DNA of 37,381 nt, taken from the NCBI GenBank assembly GCA_964442965.1, contig CAYUBE010000005.1, positions 1-37,381 of the forward strand, written 5' to 3'. Made by a program: the position numbers and the translations under genes. A model generated the notes under the pieces. It searched no databases, was not told where the DNA came from, and saw only the letters and a list, made by a program, of their open reading frames with translations. Source of the DNA: CAJAQL01 sp964442965. GTDB lineage: Bacteria; Patescibacteriota; Minisyncoccia; UBA6257; 2-01-FULL-56-20. Shown piece after piece: positions 24,654-30,042 of this stretch; within the stretch, counting starts at the first letter, position 1; the number at the start of each line of letters is the position of its first letter.

Positions 24654-24900
24654 ATTTCACTTATTCCACCCTGCCCAGCTAGGGATTTGAAATTGTACTG
24701 GGACTTAAATCGGTACTTTCCCCGCAGTCAGCTATCTACCATTGCGACCTCCTGGCTGGCAAGCCTGTATTCGTATTACTTCAGAGAGGGTACTCACGCG
24801 TGGTTTTCCTTGGTAAAAGCACAGGAGACGCAAAAAATATTGTATCCTCTGCGCTTTCACCAAGTTCATGTTTCTATCCGATATTTACTTCTCAACGTTC
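24654..24900 (-). promoter_or_regulatory. structured 5' leader of the orphan gene
   Basis: About 247 nt between the predicted start of transcription and the ATG at 24653. It contains a 20-bp stem with one mismatch (CTTGGTGAAAGCGCAGAGGA pairing with TCTCCTGTGCTTTTACCAAG, near 24803-24862), a small GGCT/AGCC hairpin, an AGGAGGT followed by a tiny ORF (MVDS), and a CCCAG/CTGGG stem near the end. It does not match RNase P, tmRNA, SRP RNA or any riboswitch I know. It may be a regulatory leader or a separate RNA. Confidence 0.55.
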
Positions 24901-24907
24901 TGACAAG

Positions 24908-24936
24908 ACTGTAGCATACTTTCCAATTCTTGTCAA
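24908..24936 (-). promoter_or_regulatory. strong promoter of the orphan gene
   Basis: On the minus strand TTGACA (24931-24936), 17-bp spacer, extended -10 TGC-TACAGT (24908-24913). Near-consensus. The same architecture recurs at 34729-34757. Confidence 0.75.
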
Positions 24937-25016
24937 TAACAAAATTGGCGCGGTATTCAAAGCAAAAACAGCCCTTTTCTAGAGCTGATCTCTGTTGACT
25001 ATATAGTCAACCTCGG

Positions 25017-25100
25017 TACCGCCACCGGGAATCGAACCCGAATTTACGCCGTGTCCGCCGGAGGCGGATCCTCCTCCGGAGGAAAAGGGCGGTGTCCTAT
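25017..25100 (-). pseudogene. tRNA-Glu remnant with a 30-nt anticodon insertion (copy A)
   Basis: Minus strand: anticodon-arm CGCCCTTT is followed by a 30-nt insertion (25054-25083), then CACGGCGTAAA. A T-arm follows (TCGGG, loop TTCGATT, CCCGG) and an acceptor arm (TGGCGGT). The insertion splits the anticodon TTC between its second and third base. The normal 5' acceptor and D-arm halves are missing, so it should not fold as a working tRNA even if the insert were removed. Directly downstream of the intact tRNA-Glu. Confidence 0.7.
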
Positions 25101-25103
25101 TTG

Positions 25104-25175
25104 TAGCCTCAAGGGGAATCGAACCCCTATTTACGCCGTGAAAGGGCGTCGTCCTAACCGTTAGACGATGAGGCC
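25104..25175 (-). tRNA. tRNA-Glu (anticodon TTC)
   Basis: 72 nt, complete cloverleaf: acceptor GGCCTCA with TGAGGCT (one G-T pair), U8, D-stem GTCT/GGAC, anticodon arm ACGCC-CTTTCAC-GGCGT giving TTC, variable AAAT, T-arm AGGGG-TTCGATT-CCCCT, discriminator A. CCA is not encoded. The first 22 nt overlap the 3' end of the GIY-YIG gene on the same strand. Reads GAA and GAG codons. Confidence 0.95.
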
Positions 25176-25417
25176 TCATCTATTCTATCAAGCAATTCTT
25201 TTCGGGCTTTGCTTGTCTTTTTGAAAAAGATTTCTCTTTTTCTCGCGGCTGTTTTGTCAACAAAACTTTCGGTATAAATCAACTGCCATGGCCGATATGC
25301 CTTCGTAGATCTTACGCTCCCCGAGTTGTGTTTGGCAAGTCGATTTTCTATGTTTCCGGCGATCCCGATGTAATGTCGTGCTGCCACCAAACTTTTGAGG
25401 ATATAAAGATAGTACAT
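25154..25417 (-). CDS. small GIY-YIG nuclease domain protein
   Basis: 87 residues. N-terminal YYLYILKS (the GIY-type strand), then HYIGIAGNIENRLAKHNSG (YIG and the catalytic Arg), YRPWQLIYTESF, and ARKREIFFKK (the metal-binding Glu), matching the UPF0213/GIY-YIG group of small stand-alone nucleases. Such proteins are common in CPR genomes, with unclear function; others of the superfamily are homing or repair nucleases. Its ATG lies 1 nt after a tRNA-Glu remnant, and its stop lies inside the intact tRNA-Glu, so the gene sits exactly between two tRNA-Glu sequences on the same strand. Confidence 0.82.
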   Translation of the reverse strand: MYYLYILKSLVAARHYIGIAGNIENRLAKHNSGSVRSTKAYRPWQLIYTESFVDKTAARKREIFFKKTSKARKELLDRIDEASSSNG

Positions 25418-25418
25418 A

Positions 25419-25477
25419 ATTTACGCCGTGTCCGCCGGAGGCGGATCCTCCTTCGGAAGAAAAGGGCCTAACCGTTA
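25419..25477 (-). pseudogene. tRNA-Glu remnant with the same 30-nt insertion (copy B)
   Basis: Minus strand: TAACGGTTAGG (D-loop and stem of tRNA-Glu), CCCTTT, a 30-nt insertion (25431-25460), then CACGGCGTAAAT, where the homology stops. The GIY-YIG ATG begins at 25417. The insert differs from copy A at only two bases and occupies the identical site. Not a functional tRNA. Confidence 0.7.
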
Positions 25478-25608
25478 CCTGCCTGCGACAGTCAGGGACG
25501 ATGGCGGCAATACTTTACGTCGTGAGCATACCGAATTTTCAGATTTTTCGCAACGACCTGGCATTGCGGAAGAGATTTTTATCGACATCGAATTTCAATA
25601 CAGAATCC

Positions 25609-25637
25609 TTGCGTTTACGGAGATGACCTGCTATACT
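25609..25637 (+). promoter_or_regulatory. rpsB promoter
   Basis: TTGCGT (25609-25614), 17-bp spacer, extended -10 TGC-TATACT (25632-25637), then 9 bp to the ATG at 25647. Predicts little or no leader. Confidence 0.6.
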
Positions 25638-25646
25638 CTCCTTCAT

Positions 25647-26408
25647 ATGTCAGACGATACTTTCACCGAAAAACAGGAGAATATTTATCCTGCCGAAGCT
25701 TCCCGCGAGATGATCGAGGCGGGCGTTTTTTATGGCCGCAAAAAGAGCAAGACGAATCCGAAGATGCGGAAATTCATTCTTGCGAATCGCGGCGGTATTG
25801 AGATCATCAATCTCGATAAGACCAACGAAGGGCTTGAAAAGGCAACTGCTTTTATAAAAGAGAAGGTGCGGAATGGCGGCATGCCGCTTTTCGTGGGGAC
25901 ATCGCCCGCAGCCGAGGCCTCGGTGGAAAAGATCGCCAAGGAATTTTCATTGCCTTATGTTACGCTTCGCTGGGTCGGCGGCACGCTGACCAACTTTAAG
26001 ATCATCTCCCGTCGCGTTGAGTATTTTAAAAAACTTCGGTCTGACCTTGCGTCGGGCATGCTTGAAAAATATACCAAGAAAGAGCGGCTTGAGATGGAAC
26101 ACGAAGTGAAGCGTCTCGAAGAGTTGATGGGTGGGCTTGAAACGATGCCTCGAGAACCTGATTTTCTCGTTGTGATTGATCCGAATATGCATACGACGGC
26201 GGTAAGGGAGGCAAAAGTGAAACGCATTCCGATCGTCGCCTTGGCGAACGTGGATGCGGATCCGGACGTGATCGACTATCTCGTCCCGGGAAACGACAAG
26301 GCGAGAATGAGCGTTGCATGGTTTTTGGCTAATGTTGAAAAAGCGATCCGGGAAGGCGTCGCGGAACGGTCAGCCGCAAAAGCACAAGAGGTTAAAGCGG
26401 AAAAATGA
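25647..26408 (+). CDS. rpsB: 30S ribosomal protein S2
   Basis: 253 residues. Conserved S2 pattern: MIEAGVFYGRKKSKTNPKMRKFI, INLDKTNEGLEKA, PLFVGTSPAAEASVEKIA, LRWVGGTLTNFKII, and FLVVIDPNMHTTAVREAKVKRIPIVALANVDADPDVIDYLVPGNDKA. The open frame extends upstream to 25428, but that part overlaps the tRNA-Glu remnant and the promoter, so the start is the ATG at 25647. The stop overlaps the tsf start by 4 bp (ATGA), the standard rpsB-tsf coupling. Confidence 0.96.
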   Translation: MSDDTFTEKQENIYPAEASREMIEAGVFYGRKKSKTNPKMRKFILANRGGIEIINLDKTNEGLEKATAFIKEKVRNGGMPLFVGTSPAAEASVEKIAKEFSLPYVTLRWVGGTLTNFKIISRRVEYFKKLRSDLASGMLEKYTKKERLEMEHEVKRLEELMGGLETMPREPDFLVVIDPNMHTTAVREAKVKRIPIVALANVDADPDVIDYLVPGNDKARMSVAWFLANVEKAIREGVAERSAAKAQEVKAEK

Positions 26409-26857
26409 AAACAAATTCATCGGATGCAGTTCAAAAATTGAGAGAAGCGACGGGTGCTGGCGTTATGGATTGTTATCGCGCCCTCCAGGAATCGAATGGC
26501 GATTTCGATAAGGCCGTTGGCATTATTCGCGAAAAAGGATTTTCAAAAGCGGAGAAGCGCGCCGACCGCGAAACAGGAGCTGGCTTGATCCAGACATATC
26601 TTCATAACGGCCGCATCGGCGTCCTTTTGAATCTCCGCGCAGAGACGGATTTCGTGGTGCGTTCCGACCCGTTCCAGGAATTGGCTCATGAGCTCACCAT
26701 GCAAATTGCGGCATCGGCTCCAAAGGACGTAGAACAGCTCTTGGCTCAGCCGTACATTAAAGACGAATCGAAAACGGTGGGAGATCTGGTAAATGAAGTC
26801 ATCGCAAAAACCGGCGAAAAGATTGCCGTAAAAGAATTCTCGCGGATGGAGGCGTAG
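26405..26857 (+). CDS. tsf: elongation factor Ts (short form)
   Basis: 150 residues, nucleotide exchange factor for EF-Tu. The N-terminal UBA-like domain LREATGAGVMDCYRALQESNGDFDKA and the core LRAETDFVVRSDPFQELAHELTMQIAA are intact. It is much shorter than the E. coli protein (283), lacking the second core subdomain and coiled coil; Thermus-type short EF-Ts works as a dimer. Coupled to rpsB by a 4-bp overlap. Confidence 0.93.
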   Translation: MKTNSSDAVQKLREATGAGVMDCYRALQESNGDFDKAVGIIREKGFSKAEKRADRETGAGLIQTYLHNGRIGVLLNLRAETDFVVRSDPFQELAHELTMQIAASAPKDVEQLLAQPYIKDESKTVGDLVNEVIAKTGEKIAVKEFSRMEA

Positions 26858-26861
26858 GGAA

Positions 26862-26940
26862 TGTCGTAGTGTTATAATGCTGTAGTGATGGAATGTTTTA
26901 TTTGCTTATTCGAGCACTCGAACATTACAACACTATAACT
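26862..26940. repeat. imperfect inverted GTAGTGTT-type repeat after tsf
   Basis: GTAGTGTTATAATGCTGTAG (26866-26885) pairs imperfectly with ACATTACAACACTATAAC (26922-26939). The right arm also supplies the TATAAC -10 (26934-26939) of the next gene. A related repeat is at 35539-35618. Confidence 0.5.
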
Positions 26941-26946
26941 TTTTTC

Positions 26947-27303
26947 ATGATGTTCATCTTTACCATTTTTCTCATGCTTTCTTTGGGGGCCGTACTGTAT
27001 CTCATGGTGCGTGCTTTGCCTCGCGTCGCCGAGGAGCCGGAAACGAAAGAGAGCTTTCTCGACCGATGGGCAAAATCCGAGATTCCCGAAAAGATCGACG
27101 CCGCATTCAATAGTTTTTTGGTGAAATTTCTCCGCCGCGTGAAAGTGGTCGCCTTGAAGTTTGATAACGCCGTAAGCGCGGGACTTCGTAAGGCGGCGAC
27201 GGAAGAAAAAGAGAAAAAGCAGAGATTCGAATTAGGAGGTATTGCGGAACCGACCAATGGAGATGGTGAAGAAAAGAAGGAGAACGGGACGGAAGGAAAT
27301 TGA
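26947..27303 (+). CDS. small one-TM membrane protein of unknown function
   Basis: 118 residues. Residues 1-28 form one membrane segment (MMFIFTIFLMLSLGAVLYLMV), followed by a charged cytoplasmic region with FLDRWAKSEIPEKIDAAFNSFLVKFLRRVKVVALKFDN, probably amphipathic helices, and an acidic tail. The frame starts at 26893, but the first 18 codons come from a repeat, and a TATAAC sits 7 bp before the ATG at 26947. I do not recognise the family. Confidence 0.65.
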   Translation: MMFIFTIFLMLSLGAVLYLMVRALPRVAEEPETKESFLDRWAKSEIPEKIDAAFNSFLVKFLRRVKVVALKFDNAVSAGLRKAATEEKEKKQRFELGGIAEPTNGDGEEKKENGTEGN

Positions 27304-27372
27304 TTCAAGATTTAGGAATTTTGACTCAAAAAGAAATTATTCCTGGATCATAAATCTTGATTCTTAAATCCA
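27302..27372. repeat. GATTCAAGATTTAGGAAT-type inverted repeat before tatD
   Basis: Left GATTCAAGATTTAGGAAT and right ATTCC..AAATCTTGATTC arms form an imperfect hairpin. The same family recurs at 29093-29143 before the NYN gene. Confidence 0.5.
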
Positions 27373-27375
27373 AGT

Positions 27376-28242
27376 ATGGAATTTTTAGATGCTCATACGC
27401 ATGTGCAGTTTTCCGCTTACGATACAGATCGGGAAGCGGTGATTTTGCGCGCAGAGAACGCCGGCGTGCGTTTCGTAAACGTCGGGACACAAAAAGATAC
27501 TTCCCGCTGCGCGGTAGAGCTTGCGGAAAAATATGAACATGTTTTCGCCGTGGTCGGCTTACATCCTGTGCATACGTCAAAGTCATTCCATGATGCGGAC
27601 GAGCTCGGTGGCGGGGAAGCCGCAAAGGGTTTTACCTCGCGTGGCGAAATTTTTGATGCGGATTATTACCGCGAGCTGGCGTCGCACCCGAAAACCGTCG
27701 CAATCGGGGAGTGTGGCCTGGATTATTTTCACTTCAACGAGGACGAGCCACGGGATATGCAAATCCAGAAACAGAAGGATGCGTTTGTGGCGCAGATTGC
27801 GCTCGCGGCGGAGATTAAAAAACCATTAATGATCCATTGCAGAGAGGCATTCAGTGATTTGATCGATATGCTAATCGCTAATCGCCAATCGCTCATAGCT
27901 CCGTCTCCTGGCATTATTCATTTTTTCGCCGGAAGCGTCGAAAACGCTCGGGCGTTTCTCGACCTAGGTTTTTCCTTCACATTCGGCGGCGCGATCACAT
28001 TCCCACCACGGAAAGGGGAGACGGAAAATCAGTATCATCAACTCGTCCGCATGATCCCAATCGAGAAAATCCTTTCAGAAACCGACGCACCCTACGTCGC
28101 GCCAGTATTATATCGTGGCAAGCGGAACGAACCCGCGTACGTCATCGAGGTTGTAAAAAAACTCGCCGAACTGAAAAATGTTTCCGTGGACGAAATGGCC
28201 ACGCAGATCCGCGAGAACGCCAAACGGACTTTCGGGATTTAG
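27376..28242 (+). CDS. tatD: TatD family metal-dependent deoxyribonuclease
   Basis: 288 residues, TIM-barrel hydrolase. Metal-binding and catalytic motifs: DAHTHVQF (H8, H10), AIGECGLDY (Glu), MIHCREA (His), IIHFFAGS (His) and SETDAPY (Asp). TatD enzymes are 3'-5' exonucleases acting in DNA repair and degradation. A short insertion IANRQSLIAPS (27868-27900) is encoded by AATCGC-type tandem repeats. A strong terminator follows at 28280. The start is the only in-frame ATG before the DAHTH motif. Confidence 0.92.
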   Translation: MEFLDAHTHVQFSAYDTDREAVILRAENAGVRFVNVGTQKDTSRCAVELAEKYEHVFAVVGLHPVHTSKSFHDADELGGGEAAKGFTSRGEIFDADYYRELASHPKTVAIGECGLDYFHFNEDEPRDMQIQKQKDAFVAQIALAAEIKKPLMIHCREAFSDLIDMLIANRQSLIAPSPGIIHFFAGSVENARAFLDLGFSFTFGGAITFPPRKGETENQYHQLVRMIPIEKILSETDAPYVAPVLYRGKRNEPAYVIEVVKKLAELKNVSVDEMATQIRENAKRTFGI

Positions 28243-28279
28243 AACTTATATTTAGCTGTTAAAAATTGACAAAATCAGT

Positions 28280-28313
28280 AACACAAAAGACCCATTGCTG
28301 GGTCTTTTGTGTT
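28280..28313. terminator. terminator after tatD
   Basis: Perfect 14-bp stem AACACAAAAGACCC/GGGTCTTTTGTGTT with loop ATTGCT. The T-run lies in the arm, so it could work in both directions. A TTGACA lies just upstream at 28266. Confidence 0.8.
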
Positions 28314-28320
28314 GATCCAA

Positions 28321-28484
28321 CTTGGTGCTGGACCCCGAATTGCCATCCGGTACTTCAACTTTAGCAAAGACAAAATCCCTGTCAAATAAAATTTAATGAT
28401 TTTTTAATCCCCTTGCGGGGATGGTGGAGACGAGGGGATTCGGATCCCTTGGATGCCGGATGGCAATTCGGCACCAGCGCCAAG
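28321..28484. repeat. 30-bp inverted repeat flanking a tRNA-like sequence
   Basis: CTTGGTGCTGG..CCGAATTGCCATCCGG (28321-28350) recurs inverted at 28456-28484 with 3-4 differences. Between them are CCCCTTGCGGGG and the 3' half of the tRNA-like sequence. I see no coding region in 28314-28543. Confidence 0.6.
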
Positions 28485-28492
28485 CCGTCCCC
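28422..28492 (-). pseudogene. degenerate tRNA-like sequence with encoded CCA
   Basis: 71 nt. Acceptor GGGGACG pairs with CGTCTCC, then discriminator A and CCA. D-stem TTGG/CCGA with a GG in the loop, and a T-arm-like AGGGA-TCCGAAT-CCCCT. Faults: no U8, an A-C mismatch closing the T-loop, C for T55, and only 18 nt between D- and T-stems, too few for a normal anticodon arm (TGCC-ATCC-GGCA instead). Probably a decayed or rearranged tRNA; the identity cannot be read. Confidence 0.35.
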
Positions 28493-28543
28493 ACCACGGA
28501 TTCATTATTAGATATTCAAGATTAAAAAAAGATTAAGCAATGT

Positions 28544-28586
28544 TTGACATAAACTTTGAACTTGCTACCCTTCAAATAAGGGTAGC
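28544..28586 (+). promoter_or_regulatory. promoter overlapped by a palindromic operator-like site
   Basis: TTGACA (28544-28549), 16-bp spacer, extended -10 TGC-TACCCT (28566-28571). A perfect inverted repeat GCTACCCTT/AAGGGTAGC (28564-28572 and 28578-28586) covers the -10 and the start site, as a repressor site would. Confidence 0.6.
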
Positions 28587-28648
28587 GATCCGGGTTTCAG
28601 GCATTGCGCTTGGATTCACAAAGGACTCATCAATTGATGGGTCTTTTG
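28578..28648 (+). ncRNA. candidate small RNA or rpsO attenuator
   Basis: A transcript from the promoter at 28544 meets a terminator-like hairpin GACTCATC-AATT-GATGGGTC followed by TTTT (28624-28647), giving about 70 nt. No ORF of note. rpsO has its own promoter further on, so the unit may stand alone or may be a conditional leader. Confidence 0.4.
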
Positions 28649-28679
28649 CCTTCTTTAGTTCCTGTATGCGGAAATGAAG

Positions 28680-28708
28680 TTGCTTTTTCGGGCAATATCA
28701 TGTATCAT
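28680..28708 (+). promoter_or_regulatory. rpsO promoter
   Basis: TTGCTT (28680-28685), 17-bp spacer, TATCAT (28703-28708), then 6 bp to the ATG at 28715. Leaderless-type. Confidence 0.5.
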
Positions 28709-28714
28709 GGGTCT

Positions 28715-28981
28715 ATGCTTACGAAACGAGTGAAGGCCCGCGTGGCGGGAGAATTCCAGAAGCACGAAAAGGACACGGGTTCGGCCGAGGTTCAGGTTGC
28801 ACTCCTTTCGCGCCAGATCGACGAGCTTGCGGCTCATTTGAAGAAGAATCCGAAAGATAACCACTCGCGCCGGGGACTCCTTAAAATGGTTTCGGGACGC
28901 AGGAAGCTGTTGGCGTACCTCAAGAAAAAGGAACCGTCGTCCTACGAAAAAGTCATCAAGAAATTGGACCTCAAGAGATAA
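28715..28981 (+). CDS. rpsO: 30S ribosomal protein S15
   Basis: 88 residues, the normal S15 length. The motifs FQKHEKDTGSAEVQVALLSRQIDELAAHLKKNPKDNHSRRGLLKMVSGRRKLLAYLKKK are those that bind 16S rRNA helices 20-22. The open frame reaches back to 28604, but the ATG at 28715 gives the family length and follows a -10 by 6 bp. In E. coli S15 represses its own mRNA through the leader; a leaderless mRNA would not allow that. Confidence 0.95.
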   Translation: MLTKRVKARVAGEFQKHEKDTGSAEVQVALLSRQIDELAAHLKKNPKDNHSRRGLLKMVSGRRKLLAYLKKKEPSSYEKVIKKLDLKR

Positions 28982-29283
28982 TCATAGTCGTACATCTCTA
29001 AAAACAGGAAGCGGGATGTTGTCATTCCGCTTGTCCCGCCAAAGCAGTATGCGGCGGCGGAAGTTTTGTAAGATATTGAGGGGAGGATTCATGATTTAGG
29101 ACTGAAGGATTCGGCGATCCTTGAACCTTAAATCCTGAATCTCCGCCTGCATTATTTTCCAGAGCTCCCGCCTTCGTTCCGCAATACGGAACTTCGGCCT
29201 CACTACGCCGAAGCTACGTGAAGGCAAGCGAGGCAGGCGAGGTGACAGTCCGCTTCGTAAGTGGTAGCGAGTCATCAAAATTC
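28982..29283. repeat. repeat-filled gap between rpsO and the NYN gene
   Basis: No gene. From left: a CCGCTTGTCCCGCCAAAGC..GCGGCGGCGG string (29028-29061); an inverted GATTCATGATTTAGGA/TTAAATCCTGAATC repeat (29093-29143); and a CGCCTTCG-type palindrome set (29168-29243, GTTCCGCAATACGGAAC, CTTCGGCCTCACTACGCCGAAG in pieces). These are the same families as elsewhere in the window. Confidence 0.6.
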
Positions 29284-29886
29284 ATGCGGCCTCCCGTACA
29301 GTATCCTAATCAGCGCGTCGGCATTTTTGTCGACGTGCAGAATCTTTATCATTCCGCGAAAAATATCTATCACGGTCGCGTTAACTATGAGGAGCTCATC
29401 AAGCATCTCGTGGGCGGACGGCAGCTTATCCGTGCGATGGCGTATGTCGTGAAGAGCGAGGGGATCGTCGATATTCCCGCGACGCGGCCCGTCCATAACG
29501 AGGCTCGCTTGCAGCGGCCGAACCAGAACATTGCGGACGAGGCTTCCGCCGAAAGCTCGTTCTTCGGCGCGCTCGAAAAGGCGGGACTCGAGCTTCGTAT
29601 GAAGGATTTGCAGGTGTGGGCAGACGGCGCAAAGAAAGCAGATTGGGATGTCGGCATGGCGGTTGACGCGATCAGGATGTCATCGTTCCTCGACGTTATC
29701 ATCCTCGTCACGGGCGATGGCGACTTTATCCCGCTCGTCGATTATCTGAAGTGGGGGAATGGCCGGGTCGTGGAGGTTGCCGCGTTTCGGCGCAGCGCGT
29801 CATCGAAGCTGCAGGAAGCCGCTGACAGGTTTATCAGCATCGAAGACGTGCCGCGGGCGATCATGAGGATGAGGACGAGGAAATAA
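29284..29886 (+). CDS. NYN-domain (LabA/DUF88-type) putative ribonuclease
   Basis: 200 residues. NYN (PIN-like) fold acidic motifs: VGIFVDVQNLYHSAK (first Asp), KKADWDVGMAVDAI (middle Asps) and VILVTGDGDFIPLVDYLK (TGDGDF). NYN proteins are predicted metal-dependent RNases, and some act in RNA processing. Placed between rpsO and pnp, the classic rpsO-pnp pair, so a link to RNA turnover is plausible by context. The start is the ATG at 29284; the upstream frame (to 29218) is repeat sequence. Confidence 0.85.
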   Translation: MRPPVQYPNQRVGIFVDVQNLYHSAKNIYHGRVNYEELIKHLVGGRQLIRAMAYVVKSEGIVDIPATRPVHNEARLQRPNQNIADEASAESSFFGALEKAGLELRMKDLQVWADGAKKADWDVGMAVDAIRMSSFLDVIILVTGDGDFIPLVDYLKWGNGRVVEVAAFRRSASSKLQEAADRFISIEDVPRAIMRMRTRK

Positions 29887-29906
29887 ATAAAAATAAAACC
29901 GTTGTT

Positions 29907-30023
29907 GTCATTTCGAGCTTTGTGAATATGTCATTCCGAGCTGCGCGAGGAATCTTTTCGGAGGGTTTAAGAAAAGATCCTTCGCTTCGCTCAGGATGAC
30001 AGGTGCCTAAAGTTCGGGATGAC
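29907..30023. repeat. nested GTCATTCCGAG-type palindromes (copy 3)
   Basis: An inner unit (GTCATTCCGAG at 29930 to CTCAGGATGAC ending 30000) is nested in an outer pair (GTCATTTCGAG at 29907 and TTCGGGATGAC ending 30023). Fills the gap between the NYN gene and pnp. Confidence 0.75.
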
Positions 30024-30042
30024 AGCGGCAAATTAAAATAAT

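Noticed and set aside
24654..24900. RNase P, tmRNA or SRP RNA in the structured leader.
   Set aside because: None of the conserved core strings of those RNAs is present.
25054..25083. A self-splicing (group I) intron in tRNA-Glu.
   Set aside because: 30 nt is far too short, and the host copy lacks its 5' half.
25428..25646. A 73-residue N-terminal extension of ribosomal protein S2.
   Set aside because: It overlaps a tRNA-Glu remnant and the rpsB promoter; S2 starts normally at 25647.
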